Below are positions 1-7,321 of a DNA stretch of 29,396 bases, piece by piece. Under the pieces are notes generated by a model. It searched no databases. It was not told where the DNA came from and saw only the letters and a list, made by a program, of their open reading frames with translations. The stretch covers positions 1 through 29,396 of the forward strand of contig CALKHV010000180.1 in assembly GCA_937988865.1 (NCBI GenBank). The letters are read 5' to 3'. Positions within the stretch are counted from its first letter, which is position 1. Each line of letters starts with the position of its first letter. Made by a program: the position numbers and the translations under genes. This stretch comes from an uncultured Propionibacteriaceae bacterium (lineage in GTDB: Bacteria > Actinomycetota > Actinomycetes > Propionibacteriales > Propionibacteriaceae).

Positions 1-3
1 TTG

Positions 4-88
4 TGTCCGAGAGAGGACTTGAACCTCCATGCCCTTTACGGGCACTAGCACCTCAAGCTAGCGCGTCTACCTATTCCGCCACCCGGAC
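4..88 (-). tRNA. tRNA-Leu (anticodon GAG)
   Basis: Read on the minus strand this folds as a class II tRNA of 85 nt. The acceptor stem GTCCGGG (88 to 82) pairs with CTCGGAC (11 to 5), and the discriminator A is at 4. The anticodon stem CTAGC/GCTAG encloses the loop TTGAGGT, giving anticodon GAG (54 to 52), which reads CUC and CUU leucine codons. A long variable arm (GCCCGTAAAGGGC) and a T-loop GTTCAAGTC are present. CCA is not encoded. The long variable arm and discriminator A fit leucine rather than serine. Confidence 0.95.
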
Positions 89-122
89 AGGGTGTGCCTC
101 CGGTCTCCCGGACGGCCTCTGA

Positions 123-128
123 ACAATA
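123..128 (-). promoter_or_regulatory. Possible -10 of the tRNA-Leu promoter
   Basis: On the minus strand TATTGT lies about 35 nt upstream of the tRNA 5' end, which would leave a short processed leader. I see no convincing -35 at 16-18 bp spacing, so this is tentative. Confidence 0.3.
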
Positions 129-202
129 GCAAAAGCCACGCGTCCACGCACATCGGCGTCCACCTCGACCCATCTCGCAGCAGAAGGTGCCACGATGGCG
201 GG

Positions 203-445
203 ATGAACGAGCCGGTCTGGATCGCTTCGTCCAGTCTCTCTGTGGAGCGCCACGGGGGAGTGGACTTCGAGGTGCGCCACATCCGCTTGCCGCACCAGAC
301 GTCGCGCAATGCCGTGCGTCGCCTGCTCACCGAACAGGCCGAGTATGGGGGCTGGGAGCTGATGCGCCTGCGCCGCTACCGGGACGGCACCCGGGACGCA
401 TGGCTTCGCCGCAAGATCATCCGCGTCCGCGCGACCCTGGCCTGA
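203..445 (+). CDS. DUF5703 family protein
   Basis: An 80-residue actinobacterial protein of unknown function. It matches the DUF5703 pattern as I remember it: a beta-rich start, then a helix containing SRNAVRRLLTEQAEYGGWEL, then a basic end with RLRRYRDGTRDAWLRRKI. The longer frame back to 92 has low-complexity, unconserved sequence, so I chose the ATG at 203. No clear Shine-Dalgarno precedes it; CACGAT lies 6 nt upstream and could be a weak -10 of a leaderless message. Its stop codon abuts the stop of the convergent aldo/keto reductase. Function is unknown. Confidence 0.8.
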   Translation: MNEPVWIASSSLSVERHGGVDFEVRHIRLPHQTSRNAVRRLLTEQAEYGGWELMRLRRYRDGTRDAWLRRKIIRVRATLA

Positions 446-1405
446 TCAGCGTCCGTGGTTGGGACCACCACTGACATCGTCGAGGGCCGAGACGATGGGC
501 TCGGGGAGCCGGCTGTCGTCCAGGTCGAGATAGGACGCCAATTGCTCCGGGGTCCTGGCGCCGAGCAGGGGCGCGGTCACCCCGGGGGCGTCACGGACCC
601 AGAGGAGTGCGACTTGCGAGGGCGTGAGGCCCAACCCGTCCGCGGCGCGCGCGACCGCATCGACGATGGCGTTCGACTTGGCCCCCAGATAGGGATCGAC
701 GAACCACGAGAAGTGGTCGGTGGCCCCCCGCGAGCCACGCGGCACGCCTGATCGGTACTTGCCTGTGAGCACACCCCGGCCCAGCGGTGACCAGGGGAAG
801 CAGCCCATGTCGTGAGCCCGGAGGGCGGGCAGGACCTCGACCTCGGCGCGCCGGGCCAGCAGCGAATACTCCACCTGGCCACTGACGAGGCGGGTCCGTC
901 CGGGGACGGCCTGCTGCCACGTGGCAGCTCGTGCGGTTTGCCACCCTACGTAATTGCAGATCCCGACGTAGCGAGCCATCCCCGACGACACGGCGTGATC
1001 GAGCGTCGCCAGCGTCTCCTCCAGGGGAGCATCGCCCCACGCGTGAACCTGCCAGAGGTCGACATGGTCGGTGTGGAGGCGACGCAAGGAACCCGCCAGG
1101 TCGTCCAGCAGCGCACCTCGTGACGTGTCGACGACTCGCTGCCCGTCCTGGATTCCGAAGCCCGCCTTCGTGGCGATCACGAGATCATCGCGCGCGAAAT
1201 CCGAGTGCATCAGTTTTCCCAGGATCTTCTCCGCCACCCCCGCGCCGTAGGCGGGCGCGGTATCGACCAGCGTCCCGCCGGCCCCCACGAACGCACGGAG
1301 CAGGTTGCGGGCCTCGGTGGGCGACGTGTCACGTCCCCAGGTCATGGTTCCCAGACCGAGGCGTGATACCGAAAGTCCGCTGCTCCCCACCCTTCGCTGT
1401 TGCAC
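446..1405 (-). CDS. Aldo/keto reductase
   Basis: A 319-residue NAD(P)H-dependent oxidoreductase of the aldo/keto reductase superfamily, close to the group often annotated as general stress protein 69 or YajO/Tas-like. The (beta/alpha)8-barrel tetrad can be placed at D48, Y53 (DTAPAYG), K80 (ATKAGFG) and H121 (WQVHAWG). The N-terminus carries the usual VGSSGLSVSRLGLGTMTWG strand. The cofactor-binding end is seen around SPLGRGVLTGKYR and LLGARTPEQL. The length is normal. The start is GTG at 1405; a TAGGCT hexamer six bases upstream and the lack of a Shine-Dalgarno suggest a leaderless transcript. The substrate cannot be inferred. It is monocistronic and convergent with the DUF5703 gene. Confidence 0.9.
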   Translation of the reverse strand: MQQRRVGSSGLSVSRLGLGTMTWGRDTSPTEARNLLRAFVGAGGTLVDTAPAYGAGVAEKILGKLMHSDFARDDLVIATKAGFGIQDGQRVVDTSRGALLDDLAGSLRRLHTDHVDLWQVHAWGDAPLEETLATLDHAVSSGMARYVGICNYVGWQTARAATWQQAVPGRTRLVSGQVEYSLLARRAEVEVLPALRAHDMGCFPWSPLGRGVLTGKYRSGVPRGSRGATDHFSWFVDPYLGAKSNAIVDAVARAADGLGLTPSQVALLWVRDAPGVTAPLLGARTPEQLASYLDLDDSRLPEPIVSALDDVSGGPNHGR

Positions 1406-1411
1406 CCGGCA

Positions 1412-1417
1412 AGCCTA
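1412..1417 (-). promoter_or_regulatory. -10 element of leaderless aldo/keto reductase promoter
   Basis: On the minus strand TAGGCT is followed by TGCCGG and then the GTG start. The 6-nt gap places transcription start at or next to the start codon. The same geometry recurs at mshC, hisE, the SseB gene and tyrS. Confidence 0.6.
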
Positions 1418-1480
1418 TCGGTGACCCGTCGGGGAAGCCGAAGCGAGGAATTGTCATGACCACCGGCCACAATGGTCCTC

Positions 1481-2170
1481 ATGCCCACTCTCGTCGTTGT
1501 GCGCCACGGATTGTCCACCTCGAATGTCGAGGGGACGCTGGCCGGAAGAACGCTGGGTGTCCAGCTCACGGAGGCCGGCCGCAGCCAGGCGATGGGCGTG
1601 GGGGAGCGATTGCGGGGGATCTCCTTCACGCACGTGGTCGTGTCGCGGCTGCGCCGATGTGCCGAGACCTGGGAGCTGCTCTCCGAGACTGCCGGCATCT
1701 GGACGAACCCACGAATCGACGATCGGGCCCTGGAGGCCGACTACGGCGACTGGACGGGACGTCCGCTTTCCGAGCTCGTGACCGAACCGCTGTGGCAGAC
1801 CATCCTGACGCGCCCGAGTGAGGTCCGCTTCCCGGGTGGAGAGTCGATGCTCGAGACCCGAGAACGGGTGCTCGACCTGGTCCGCGATCTCAACGCTGAC
1901 TCCGGAACTGAAGACACCTGGCTACTCGTGACCCACGGAGACCCGATCAAGATGATCCTGTCGGACGCACTGGGCGCGCCCTTCGACGAGTTTCAACGCG
2001 TCGTGGTCGACCCCGCGTCCATCAGCGTCGTGCACTACGTCGAGGGTGGAAAACCCCTCGTCATCGCCATGAACACCCTTGAAGGCCAGATCCGCAGGCG
2101 CCTCCCGCCGGGCATGCAGCACCCGCAGCTGGGGGGCGGCGTGGGGGCGTTCGAGGACGACGACGAATAG
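1481..2170 (+). CDS. Histidine phosphatase family protein (MSMEG_4193 type)
   Basis: A 229-residue member of the phosphoglycerate mutase-like histidine phosphatases. The phosphohistidine motif VVVRHGLSTSN is at residues 5-15 (H9), with a second arginine and acid region at SRLRRCAETWEL and ALEADYGDWTGR. The second catalytic histidine is in LLVTHGDPIKM. Size and order with the next two genes match the actinobacterial MSMEG_4193 subgroup, annotated as putative phosphomutase but of unknown substrate. I use the ATG at 1481 because the protein then opens directly with the beta strand MPTLVVVRHG; an in-frame ATG at 1472 adds only three residues. It is the first gene of a rightward run toward mshC. 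Confidence 0.88.
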   Translation: MPTLVVVRHGLSTSNVEGTLAGRTLGVQLTEAGRSQAMGVGERLRGISFTHVVVSRLRRCAETWELLSETAGIWTNPRIDDRALEADYGDWTGRPLSELVTEPLWQTILTRPSEVRFPGGESMLETRERVLDLVRDLNADSGTEDTWLLVTHGDPIKMILSDALGAPFDEFQRVVVDPASISVVHYVEGGKPLVIAMNTLEGQIRRRLPPGMQHPQLGGGVGAFEDDDE

Positions 2171-2173
2171 GCT
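2168..2173 (+). promoter_or_regulatory. Possible -10 of leaderless DUF3090 promoter overlapping the upstream stop codon
   Basis: TAGGCT starts with the TAG stop of the histidine phosphatase gene and lies 7 nt before the ATG at 2181. No Shine-Dalgarno is seen between them (GGGTGGC). This could give the DUF3090 gene its own leaderless start inside the cluster. Confidence 0.4.
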
Positions 2174-2180
2174 GGGTGGC

Positions 2181-2774
2181 ATGGCGCGCATCACGCACAG
2201 CTTCGACTTCCCGGATCGTTTCGTCGCGGGCACGACGGGGCGACCCGGTGAGCGGACGTTCTTCATCCAGGCTCGCGAGGATGGACGCCTGCTGAGCGTC
2301 CTGTGCGAGAAGCAGCAGGTCCAGGTGCTGGCCGATCATCTCGAGCGCATTCTGGACGAGCTCATCCGCATGGGCTCGTCCGGACTGCCCGTCCCCCCTG
2401 CGGTGGCTTCTGCCGATGACCTCGATCCGCTCGACGTCCCGATCGAGGAGGAGTTCCGCGTGGGGACGATGACCATCGCGTGGGACCCCGACGCCCACTG
2501 CGTCCAGATCGAGCTCTTCGCGATGGTCGATGAGGACGATGTCGACCCACTCACTGACATCGTCTTCGGCGAGGAGGCCGATGGCATGGCGGCGCGGGAG
2601 GCCCTGTGCGTCCGACTCACCCCAGTGGACGCACGGCAGTTCGTCGCCCGCAGTCGTTCGCTGGTCAGCGCCGGTCGACCTGCCTGTCCGTTCTGCGCCC
2701 AGCCGATCAACCCCGGCGGCCACATCTGTCCGAGATCCAATGGCTACCGCAAGCCTCTCTTCGACCTCTCCTGA
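2181..2774 (+). CDS. DUF3090 family protein
   Basis: A 197-residue protein of the DUF3090 family (TIGR03847), found almost only in Actinobacteria. The N-terminal part has the characteristic FDFPDRFVAGTTGRPGERTF stretch. The acidic middle (residues about 75-125) includes IAWDPDAHCVQIELFA. The C-terminus holds a CPFC...GHICPRSNG motif around residues 174-190 with three cysteines and a histidine, a likely metal site. The biochemical role is unknown. An in-frame extension upstream to 2079 lies inside the preceding gene and is rejected. The 3' end overlaps the next gene by 35 nt, which suggests translational coupling. Confidence 0.9.
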   Translation: MARITHSFDFPDRFVAGTTGRPGERTFFIQAREDGRLLSVLCEKQQVQVLADHLERILDELIRMGSSGLPVPPAVASADDLDPLDVPIEEEFRVGTMTIAWDPDAHCVQIELFAMVDEDDVDPLTDIVFGEEADGMAAREALCVRLTPVDARQFVARSRSLVSAGRPACPFCAQPINPGGHICPRSNGYRKPLFDLS

Positions 2775-3498
2775 GGGCCTTCGACTGATTGGACGCCTCG
2801 TTGAGGCGTCCAACGCCACGTTCGTCGTCGAGGATGCGGGCGGCGCGAGGTTCGTCTACAAGCCGGTTGCGGGGGAGGCACCGTTGTGGGATTTCCCCGA
2901 CCACACCCTCGGACGCCGGGAGGTCGCCGCGTACGAGGTGAGCCGGGCGTCCGGTTTCGATGTCGTGCCGTCCACCACCTGGGTCAACGGTCCGCTGGGT
3001 GAGGGGAGCCTCCAGGCCTGGGTCGACGATGACGGTCCCGCACTGGCGCGGCTCGTTCCTGCCGACGAGGTACCCGACGACTGGTACGGCATCGTCCTGG
3101 GTGTCGACGCGCACGATCGCGAGGTGGCCCTCATCCACGCCGCGCACCCGGGTCTACGCCGTCTCGCGCTGTTCGACGCCGTCGTGAACAACGCCGACCG
3201 CAAGGCAGGACACATCCTGACGGATGGGGACGCGGTGCTCGGCTGCGACCACGGAGTCAGTTTCCACGTCGAGCCCAAGTTGCGGACCATCCTGTGGGGG
3301 TGGGCCGGCGAGCCGTTCACGGCAACTGAGCGGGACCTGCTGCGAGGCGTGGTGGCACACGCCCCCGCGGCGGTGGAGGAGTGGCTCGAGGCGTCCGAGG
3401 TGGACGCCCTCGTCGAGCGATGTCACGCACTGCTCGCCGCCGGGACGTTCCCCGAGCCGGGCGACGCGTGGCCAGTGATCCCGTGGCCGCCGATCTGA
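2740..3498 (+). CDS. SCO1664 family protein
   Basis: A 252-residue protein of the SCO1664 family (TIGR03843), with remote similarity to phosphatidylinositol 3/4-kinase folds. Visible kinase-like pieces are the lysine-bearing strand RFVYKPVAGEAPLWDFP, REVAAYEVSRASGFDVVP, the putative catalytic loop LFDAVVNNADRKAGHIL and the DFG-like CDHGVSFH. Together these resemble the HipA/PI4K layout, but phosphotransfer is not established. The ATG at 2740 lies inside the end of the DUF3090 gene. The frame runs further back to 2530, but that part is shadow sequence of DUF3090. The trio phosphatase-DUF3090-SCO1664 next to mshC is conserved in actinobacteria, so a link to mycothiol or redox physiology is an inference. 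Confidence 0.85.
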   Translation: MATASLSSTSPEGLRLIGRLVEASNATFVVEDAGGARFVYKPVAGEAPLWDFPDHTLGRREVAAYEVSRASGFDVVPSTTWVNGPLGEGSLQAWVDDDGPALARLVPADEVPDDWYGIVLGVDAHDREVALIHAAHPGLRRLALFDAVVNNADRKAGHILTDGDAVLGCDHGVSFHVEPKLRTILWGWAGEPFTATERDLLRGVVAHAPAAVEEWLEASEVDALVERCHALLAAGTFPEPGDAWPVIPWPPI

Positions 3499-3567
3499 GC
3501 CCTGGCCGACCAGTTCGACGGCGGGGTCATCGACCCGCTGTCGTTCGGCTGTGTTCCGGTGTCCGGG

Positions 3568-3573
3568 TAGCTT
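3568..3573 (+). promoter_or_regulatory. -10 element of leaderless mshC promoter
   Basis: TAGCTT is followed by TGTCCC and the ATG at 3580. The 6-nt gap and absence of a Shine-Dalgarno indicate a leaderless mRNA. No strong -35 is visible. Confidence 0.55.
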
Positions 3574-3579
3574 TGTCCC

Positions 3580-4830
3580 ATGCGCTCATGGACCCTCCCC
3601 CACGTCCCCGCGATCCAGGTGGCCAGCCCGGGCGCTCCCGCCCACCTCAGCGTGCACGACACCGCGTCCAGAGGACTGGTCGAGGTGGGCCCGGACGACG
3701 GTGCTGCCCGGATGTACGTGTGCGGCATCACGCCTTATGACGCCACGCACCTCGGCCATGCGAACACCTACGTGACCTTCGACCTGTTGAACCGGGTGTG
3801 GCGTGATCTTGGGCTCGAGGTCATCTACGCCCAGAACATCACCGACGTCGATGACCCCCTGCTCGAACGAGCCCTTGCGACCGGCCAGGACTGGGAGGAG
3901 CTCGCCTCCAGCCAGATCGACCTCTTCCGGGCCGACATGGAGGCTCTGCGCGTCCTGCCGCCCGACCACTACATCGGTGTGGTCGAGTGCGTCACCTGTG
4001 TGACGGCGCTCCTGGAGGATCTGGTCGATCGTGGTGCGGTCTACCAGATCGAGGACGCCGCGTACCCCGACTGGTACTTCACGTGTTCACCGGCGCCGGG
4101 TTTCATGGGCATCTCGCACCTCGACCGCGCGTCCGCCCTGGCGAAGTTCAGTGAGATGGGCGGTGATCCTGACCGTCCTGGCAAGCGCAATCCGCTCGAC
4201 TGCCTCGTCTGGAGTCAACAGCGTCCCGGCGAGCCAGCCTGGGACTCACGATTCGGACGCGGCCGTCCCGGCTGGCACATCGAGTGCACCGCGATCGCGC
4301 TGCGCCATCTCGGACCTGATTTCGACGTGCAGGGGGGTGGGTCCGACCTGGTCTTCCCCCACCACGAGATGTGCGCCGCCGAAGGGATTGTGGCCAGTGG
4401 CGAACCCTTCGCCCAGGCTTTTGTGCACTCGGGCATGGTCGGGCTCCACGGCGAGAAGATGAGCAAGTCGAAGGGCAACCTCGAGCTCGTCTCGCGCTTG
4501 CGCAATGAGGGTGCCGATCCCATGGCGATCCGGCTCGCGCTGCTCAATCACCACTATCGCGACGACTGGGAGTGGACGCCCGACCAGCTGGAGGCGGCGT
4601 CCGCGCGTCTGGCCCTGTGGCGCGACGCGGTGCACGCCACCTCCGCTCTGCCTGCCAACGACACTCTCGCGGCCATTCGAACCGCGCTGCGCAACGACCT
4701 GGACGCACCGGCCGCACTCGCAGCAGTGGACGCCTGGGCGGGGGCGTCGACCAGCATCGAGTCGGACGATGTGGACGCTCCGCACGTCATGACCGTCGCG
4801 GTGGATGCCCTCCTCGGGATCGAGCTCTAG
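3580..4830 (+). CDS. mshC: Mycothiol ligase MshC (cysteine:GlcN-Ins ligase)
   Basis: A 416-residue ATP-dependent cysteine--1-D-myo-inosityl 2-amino-2-deoxy-alpha-D-glucopyranoside ligase, the third step specific to mycothiol synthesis. It is a paralogue of cysteinyl-tRNA synthetase. Visible are the class I signature HLGH (57-60) after CGITPYDAT (zinc ligand C48), the second zinc cysteine C236 in GWHIEC, FPHHE (259-263) and KMSKS (293-297). It is about 410 residues long, lacking the tRNA-binding C-terminal extension of CysRS, which separates MshC from CysS. The N-terminal stretch W-T-L-P...V matches other MshC starts. It ends a cluster of four rightward genes and is convergent with the flavin-transport genes. 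Confidence 0.95.
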   Translation: MRSWTLPHVPAIQVASPGAPAHLSVHDTASRGLVEVGPDDGAARMYVCGITPYDATHLGHANTYVTFDLLNRVWRDLGLEVIYAQNITDVDDPLLERALATGQDWEELASSQIDLFRADMEALRVLPPDHYIGVVECVTCVTALLEDLVDRGAVYQIEDAAYPDWYFTCSPAPGFMGISHLDRASALAKFSEMGGDPDRPGKRNPLDCLVWSQQRPGEPAWDSRFGRGRPGWHIECTAIALRHLGPDFDVQGGGSDLVFPHHEMCAAEGIVASGEPFAQAFVHSGMVGLHGEKMSKSKGNLELVSRLRNEGADPMAIRLALLNHHYRDDWEWTPDQLEAASARLALWRDAVHATSALPANDTLAAIRTALRNDLDAPAALAAVDAWAGASTSIESDDVDAPHVMTVAVDALLGIEL

Positions 4831-4836
4831 CGGGTC

Positions 4837-4866
4837 GCCCGCACTCGGTCAGCCCGCACTCGGTCA
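4837..4866. repeat. 15-bp perfect tandem duplication
   Basis: GCCCGCACTCGGTCA occurs twice in direct succession (4837-4851 and 4852-4866) in the 33-bp gap between the convergent mshC and ribY-like genes. The second copy ends in the ribY-like stop codon, so the duplication also copies that stop in frame. Confidence 0.9.
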
Positions 4867-5892
4867 ACCCAGCACGGACGTCATGCTCGTCGCCGGGTCG
4901 ACCGCGTGGGTGAGGAAGCCCTGGGCGTCCATGAAGGTCGTCATCGCCGACCAGCTCGCTGGGTCGAGCTTTCCCGTCACCGCGTCACTGGTCGCGGCGG
5001 CGCGTCCTGTGAACAGCGGCACGGTGGCCTCGAGGGTGGCCAGCGCGGAGGCTCGCGCCGCGTCCTCCGACAACCCCGGGACGCGGGTCTGCGTCGCTGT
5101 GAGCGCAGCCTCGTGGTCGTCCACGACCGCGCGGATCCCGGCGACCATCGAGGTCGCCACCGACTTCACGAGGTCGGGTTTGCTGTCGAGAAGGGCGCGC
5201 GTGGTGGCCAGCACGATGCTCACCAGGGGCACGTCGTCCCCGATGGTGATGTCCCGCGTGGCGATCCCTGCGAGCCCGAACTGGACGGAGTCGTTGTTCG
5301 AGAACCCGACGACGGCGTCCACCTTGCCCGTGCTGAGGGCGGCCTGGGAGGTGTAACCGATCTCGACGACCTGAATGTCCTCGGTGGTCAATCCCGCGTT
5401 CTTCAGTGCGACCTGCAGGCCGAACCACGACTCGCCATAACGCCCGGGGACGCCGACCTTCTTCCCCTTCAGGTCGCCCATCGACTGGGCGGCCGACGAA
5501 GCGGGGACGATCACGACCACCGGATACACCTGGTAGTAGCCGGCCACAGCCACGAGGTCGACCCCATTGGACACTGCCTGGACGAGTTCGTCCCCGCCCG
5601 CGATCACGAACTGTTCCTGATCTGCTGCGATGGCGGTGAACAACCCCTCGGACGCACCGTGATGGCGCAGAGTCGCGTCCACTCCGTTCGCCATGAAGAG
5701 GCCCTGATCGACAGCGACGTAGAACGGCGCGAACTGGACGTTGGGAATGTAGGTGAGCCCGATGGTTGTCTGCGTCCGGGCGCTGGGCGTGCTGGATGGG
5801 TCCGGCGTCGAGCTGCAACCGACGAGACCGGTGGCGAGGACGCCCAGGCCGGCGAGGAGGAGGTGGCGGCGTTGCATGGGGGTGCCTTTCAT
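4864..5892 (-). CDS. ribY: Probable riboflavin/flavin ABC transporter substrate-binding lipoprotein (RibY-like)
   Basis: A 342-residue lipoprotein of the NMT1/THI5-like periplasmic-binding family. It has a basic start, a hydrophobic signal and a lipobox LVGC with the lipidated cysteine at residue 26, followed by an S/T/P-rich linker. Conserved family pieces are the ligand-lobe start TTIGLTYIPNVQFAPFYVAVDQGLF and later DLKGKKVGVPGRYGESWFG. Family members bind pyrimidines, thiamin precursors, sulfonates or riboflavin. The upstream FMN riboswitch makes a flavin the best guess, as in predicted RibXY systems. The ATG at 5892 overlaps the permease stop as ATGA; an in-frame ATG at 5877 preceded by AAAGG is an alternative. 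No ATPase gene is adjacent. Confidence 0.8.
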   Translation of the reverse strand: MKGTPMQRRHLLLAGLGVLATGLVGCSSTPDPSSTPSARTQTTIGLTYIPNVQFAPFYVAVDQGLFMANGVDATLRHHGASEGLFTAIAADQEQFVIAGGDELVQAVSNGVDLVAVAGYYQVYPVVVIVPASSAAQSMGDLKGKKVGVPGRYGESWFGLQVALKNAGLTTEDIQVVEIGYTSQAALSTGKVDAVVGFSNNDSVQFGLAGIATRDITIGDDVPLVSIVLATTRALLDSKPDLVKSVATSMVAGIRAVVDDHEAALTATQTRVPGLSEDAARASALATLEATVPLFTGRAAATSDAVTGKLDPASWSAMTTFMDAQGFLTHAVDPATSMTSVLG

Positions 5893-6665
5893 TCGGAGTC
5901 CCTGAGCAGGGAGTTGATGACATCGCTCTGACGCTCGAATGAGCGGATGAGCAGGTAGAACGCCGATGCGATGACGCACAGGACGATGATCGAGGCGAAC
6001 ATCCCGGTCGTGTCGACCGCGTCGCGCTGGCTGGTGAGGATCGTGCCCATGCCGTGCCCACCCATGACCATCTCGCCGACGACGGCGCCGGTGATGCTCA
6101 GTGTGAACCCGTTGCGGAGGCCCGCCAGCATGCTGGGCATGGCCAGCGGGCCTTCGATGTGGAACAGCAGTGCTGCCTGGCCGGCGCCGTCCATGCGGGC
6201 GGCGTCGATGACCGAAGGGTCAACGTGACGCAGCCCGACGACCGTCGAGATGAGGATCGGGAAGAACACCATCAGTGCGCAGAGCGTGACGATGGCCCGG
6301 AATCCGTAGTCAACCCAGAGCACGAGCAAGGGAGCCAGGGCGATGGCGGGGATCGCCTGCGTGGCGCCCAGGAAGGGTTGCACTGCGGCCGAGAACCACC
6401 GGGATCGATGGATCCACACCGCCAGGGGCAGGGCCACCGCCGCACCGAGCAGGCATCCGCCCAACGCCTCGGCCAACGTCGTCCCCAGGTAGCCCCACAG
6501 AACGGGATCGCCGAGGTCGGTGGCCAGTCGGCGGGCGACGGCGTCCGGGCTGGGCAGCAGGAAGGATTGGACACCCGAGAACGCCGTGGTCACCCACCAC
6601 CCCAGCAGAAGGAGGACGCCCAGCGCCAGCGGTGCGACCAGGTCGCGTCTCGCATGGGGCTTCAT
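5889..6665 (-). CDS. ribX: Probable riboflavin/flavin ABC transporter permease (RibX-like)
   Basis: A 258-residue inner-membrane permease of the SsuC/TauC/ThiX type with about six hydrophobic segments. The first covers residues about 9-30, with others near TTLAEALGGCLLGAAVALPL, IPAIALAPLLVLWV, AIVTLCALMVFFPI and the C-terminal FASIIVLCVIASAFYLLI. The cytoplasmic EAA loop that docks the ATPase is visible at VIDAARMDGAG. The start at 6665 is fixed by GGAGG 4 nt upstream; the longer frame to 6881 runs through the riboswitch. It is translationally coupled to the binding protein. It lies under an FMN riboswitch, so expression should fall when FMN is plentiful. Confidence 0.82.
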   Translation of the reverse strand: MKPHARRDLVAPLALGVLLLLGWWVTTAFSGVQSFLLPSPDAVARRLATDLGDPVLWGYLGTTLAEALGGCLLGAAVALPLAVWIHRSRWFSAAVQPFLGATQAIPAIALAPLLVLWVDYGFRAIVTLCALMVFFPILISTVVGLRHVDPSVIDAARMDGAGQAALLFHIEGPLAMPSMLAGLRNGFTLSITGAVVGEMVMGGHGMGTILTSQRDAVDTTGMFASIIVLCVIASAFYLLIRSFERQSDVINSLLRDSE

Positions 6666-6787
6666 GGGTCCTCCGGCTCGTCGTGGCGGCGCCGGGGCTG
6701 TCATGGAGGCGGTGGACGCACGGGTACACCGCGCACGCACCGCAGACGCCCGGGCGTGCGTGGACGCATGCCACGAACCCAGCCGTC

Positions 6788-6915
6788 CGTGCTTCCTCCC
6801 ATCCGGACTTTCACCGTCGGTCCCGGAATTCCACCAGGTCAACCTCGCCCCAGATTCAGGGCTCGGGTCGCGGACTATCACCGCCGGTTCGGGTTTTCAC
6901 CGACCCCGGAGCACG
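6788..6915 (-). promoter_or_regulatory. FMN riboswitch (RFN element)
   Basis: The minus strand carries the conserved RFN blocks in order. The closing stem is CGTGCTCC (6915-6908) with GGAAGCACG (6796-6788). Then come GGGGTCGGTGAAAACCCG, ACCGGCGGTGATAGTCCGCG, a variable hairpin, CCTGGTGGAATTCCGGGACC and GACGGTGAAAGTCCGGATGG. These are the near-invariant RFN segments. It stands 120 nt upstream of the ribX-like start. Downstream, CCGGC can pair with the GCCGG that runs into the GGAGG Shine-Dalgarno, so control may act on translation initiation; that part is inference. Confidence 0.95.
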
Positions 6916-6927
6916 TTGCTTGGTTCC

Positions 6928-6933
6928 ATCATA
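6928..6933 (-). promoter_or_regulatory. -10 element for the riboswitch-ribXY transcript
   Basis: On the minus strand TATGAT lies about 13 nt before the riboswitch closing stem, which fits a transcript starting at the aptamer. The -35 region (AGCGAG at 17 bp) is poor. Nothing else is recognised in 6934-7013. Confidence 0.5.
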
Positions 6934-7013
6934 GTCCGCCGCCCTGTGGGCTCGCTGTGCGCCCAACGGCGTCCACTCAGGGCCGGGACTCCGGCGCGAA
7001 CGCGTCGTCCGGC

Positions 7014-7019
7014 TAGGCT
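7014..7019 (+). promoter_or_regulatory. -10 element of leaderless hisE promoter
   Basis: TAGGCT, then CACGCC, then the GTG at 7026. The 6-nt gap and no Shine-Dalgarno indicate a leaderless hisE-hisG transcript. Confidence 0.6.
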
Positions 7020-7025
7020 CACGCC

Positions 7026-7292
7026 GTGAGCAAGTCATTCGAGGACCTCTTCGTCCAACTGCAGAACACCGCGGCGACGCGTCCGGACGGGTCTGGGACG
7101 GTCGCACGACTGGACGCGGGGGTCCACGAGATCGGGAAGAAGATCGTCGAGGAGGCCGCCGAGGTCTGGATGGCCTCGGAGTTCCAGTCGCGTGAGGCGG
7201 CGGCCGAAGAAATCAGCCAGCTCATCTACCACCTCCAGGTCATGATGCTTGCGCTCGACCTCGACCTCGACGACGTCTACCGCCACCTCTGA
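7026..7292 (+). CDS. hisE: Phosphoribosyl-ATP pyrophosphatase HisE
   Basis: An 88-residue all-helical MazG-like enzyme. It hydrolyses phosphoribosyl-ATP to phosphoribosyl-AMP, the second step of histidine synthesis. The family pattern is clear: FEDLFVQLQ at the start, then KKIVEEAAEVWMA with the metal-binding glutamates, then EEISQLIYHLQVMMLALDLDLDDVY. It is a standalone HisE rather than a HisIE fusion, as usual in Actinobacteria. The start is GTG. hisG follows 29 nt later in the same direction. Confidence 0.95.
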   Translation: MSKSFEDLFVQLQNTAATRPDGSGTVARLDAGVHEIGKKIVEEAAEVWMASEFQSREAAAEEISQLIYHLQVMMLALDLDLDDVYRHL

Positions 7293-7321
7293 GTCGTCAA
7301 CTCACCTGACAAGGACCGATC

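Noticed and set aside
6666..6881. N-terminal extension of the permease frame to 6881
   Set aside because: It would read through the FMN riboswitch aptamer. The GGAGG 4 nt before the ATG at 6665 and the membrane-protein start settle the choice.
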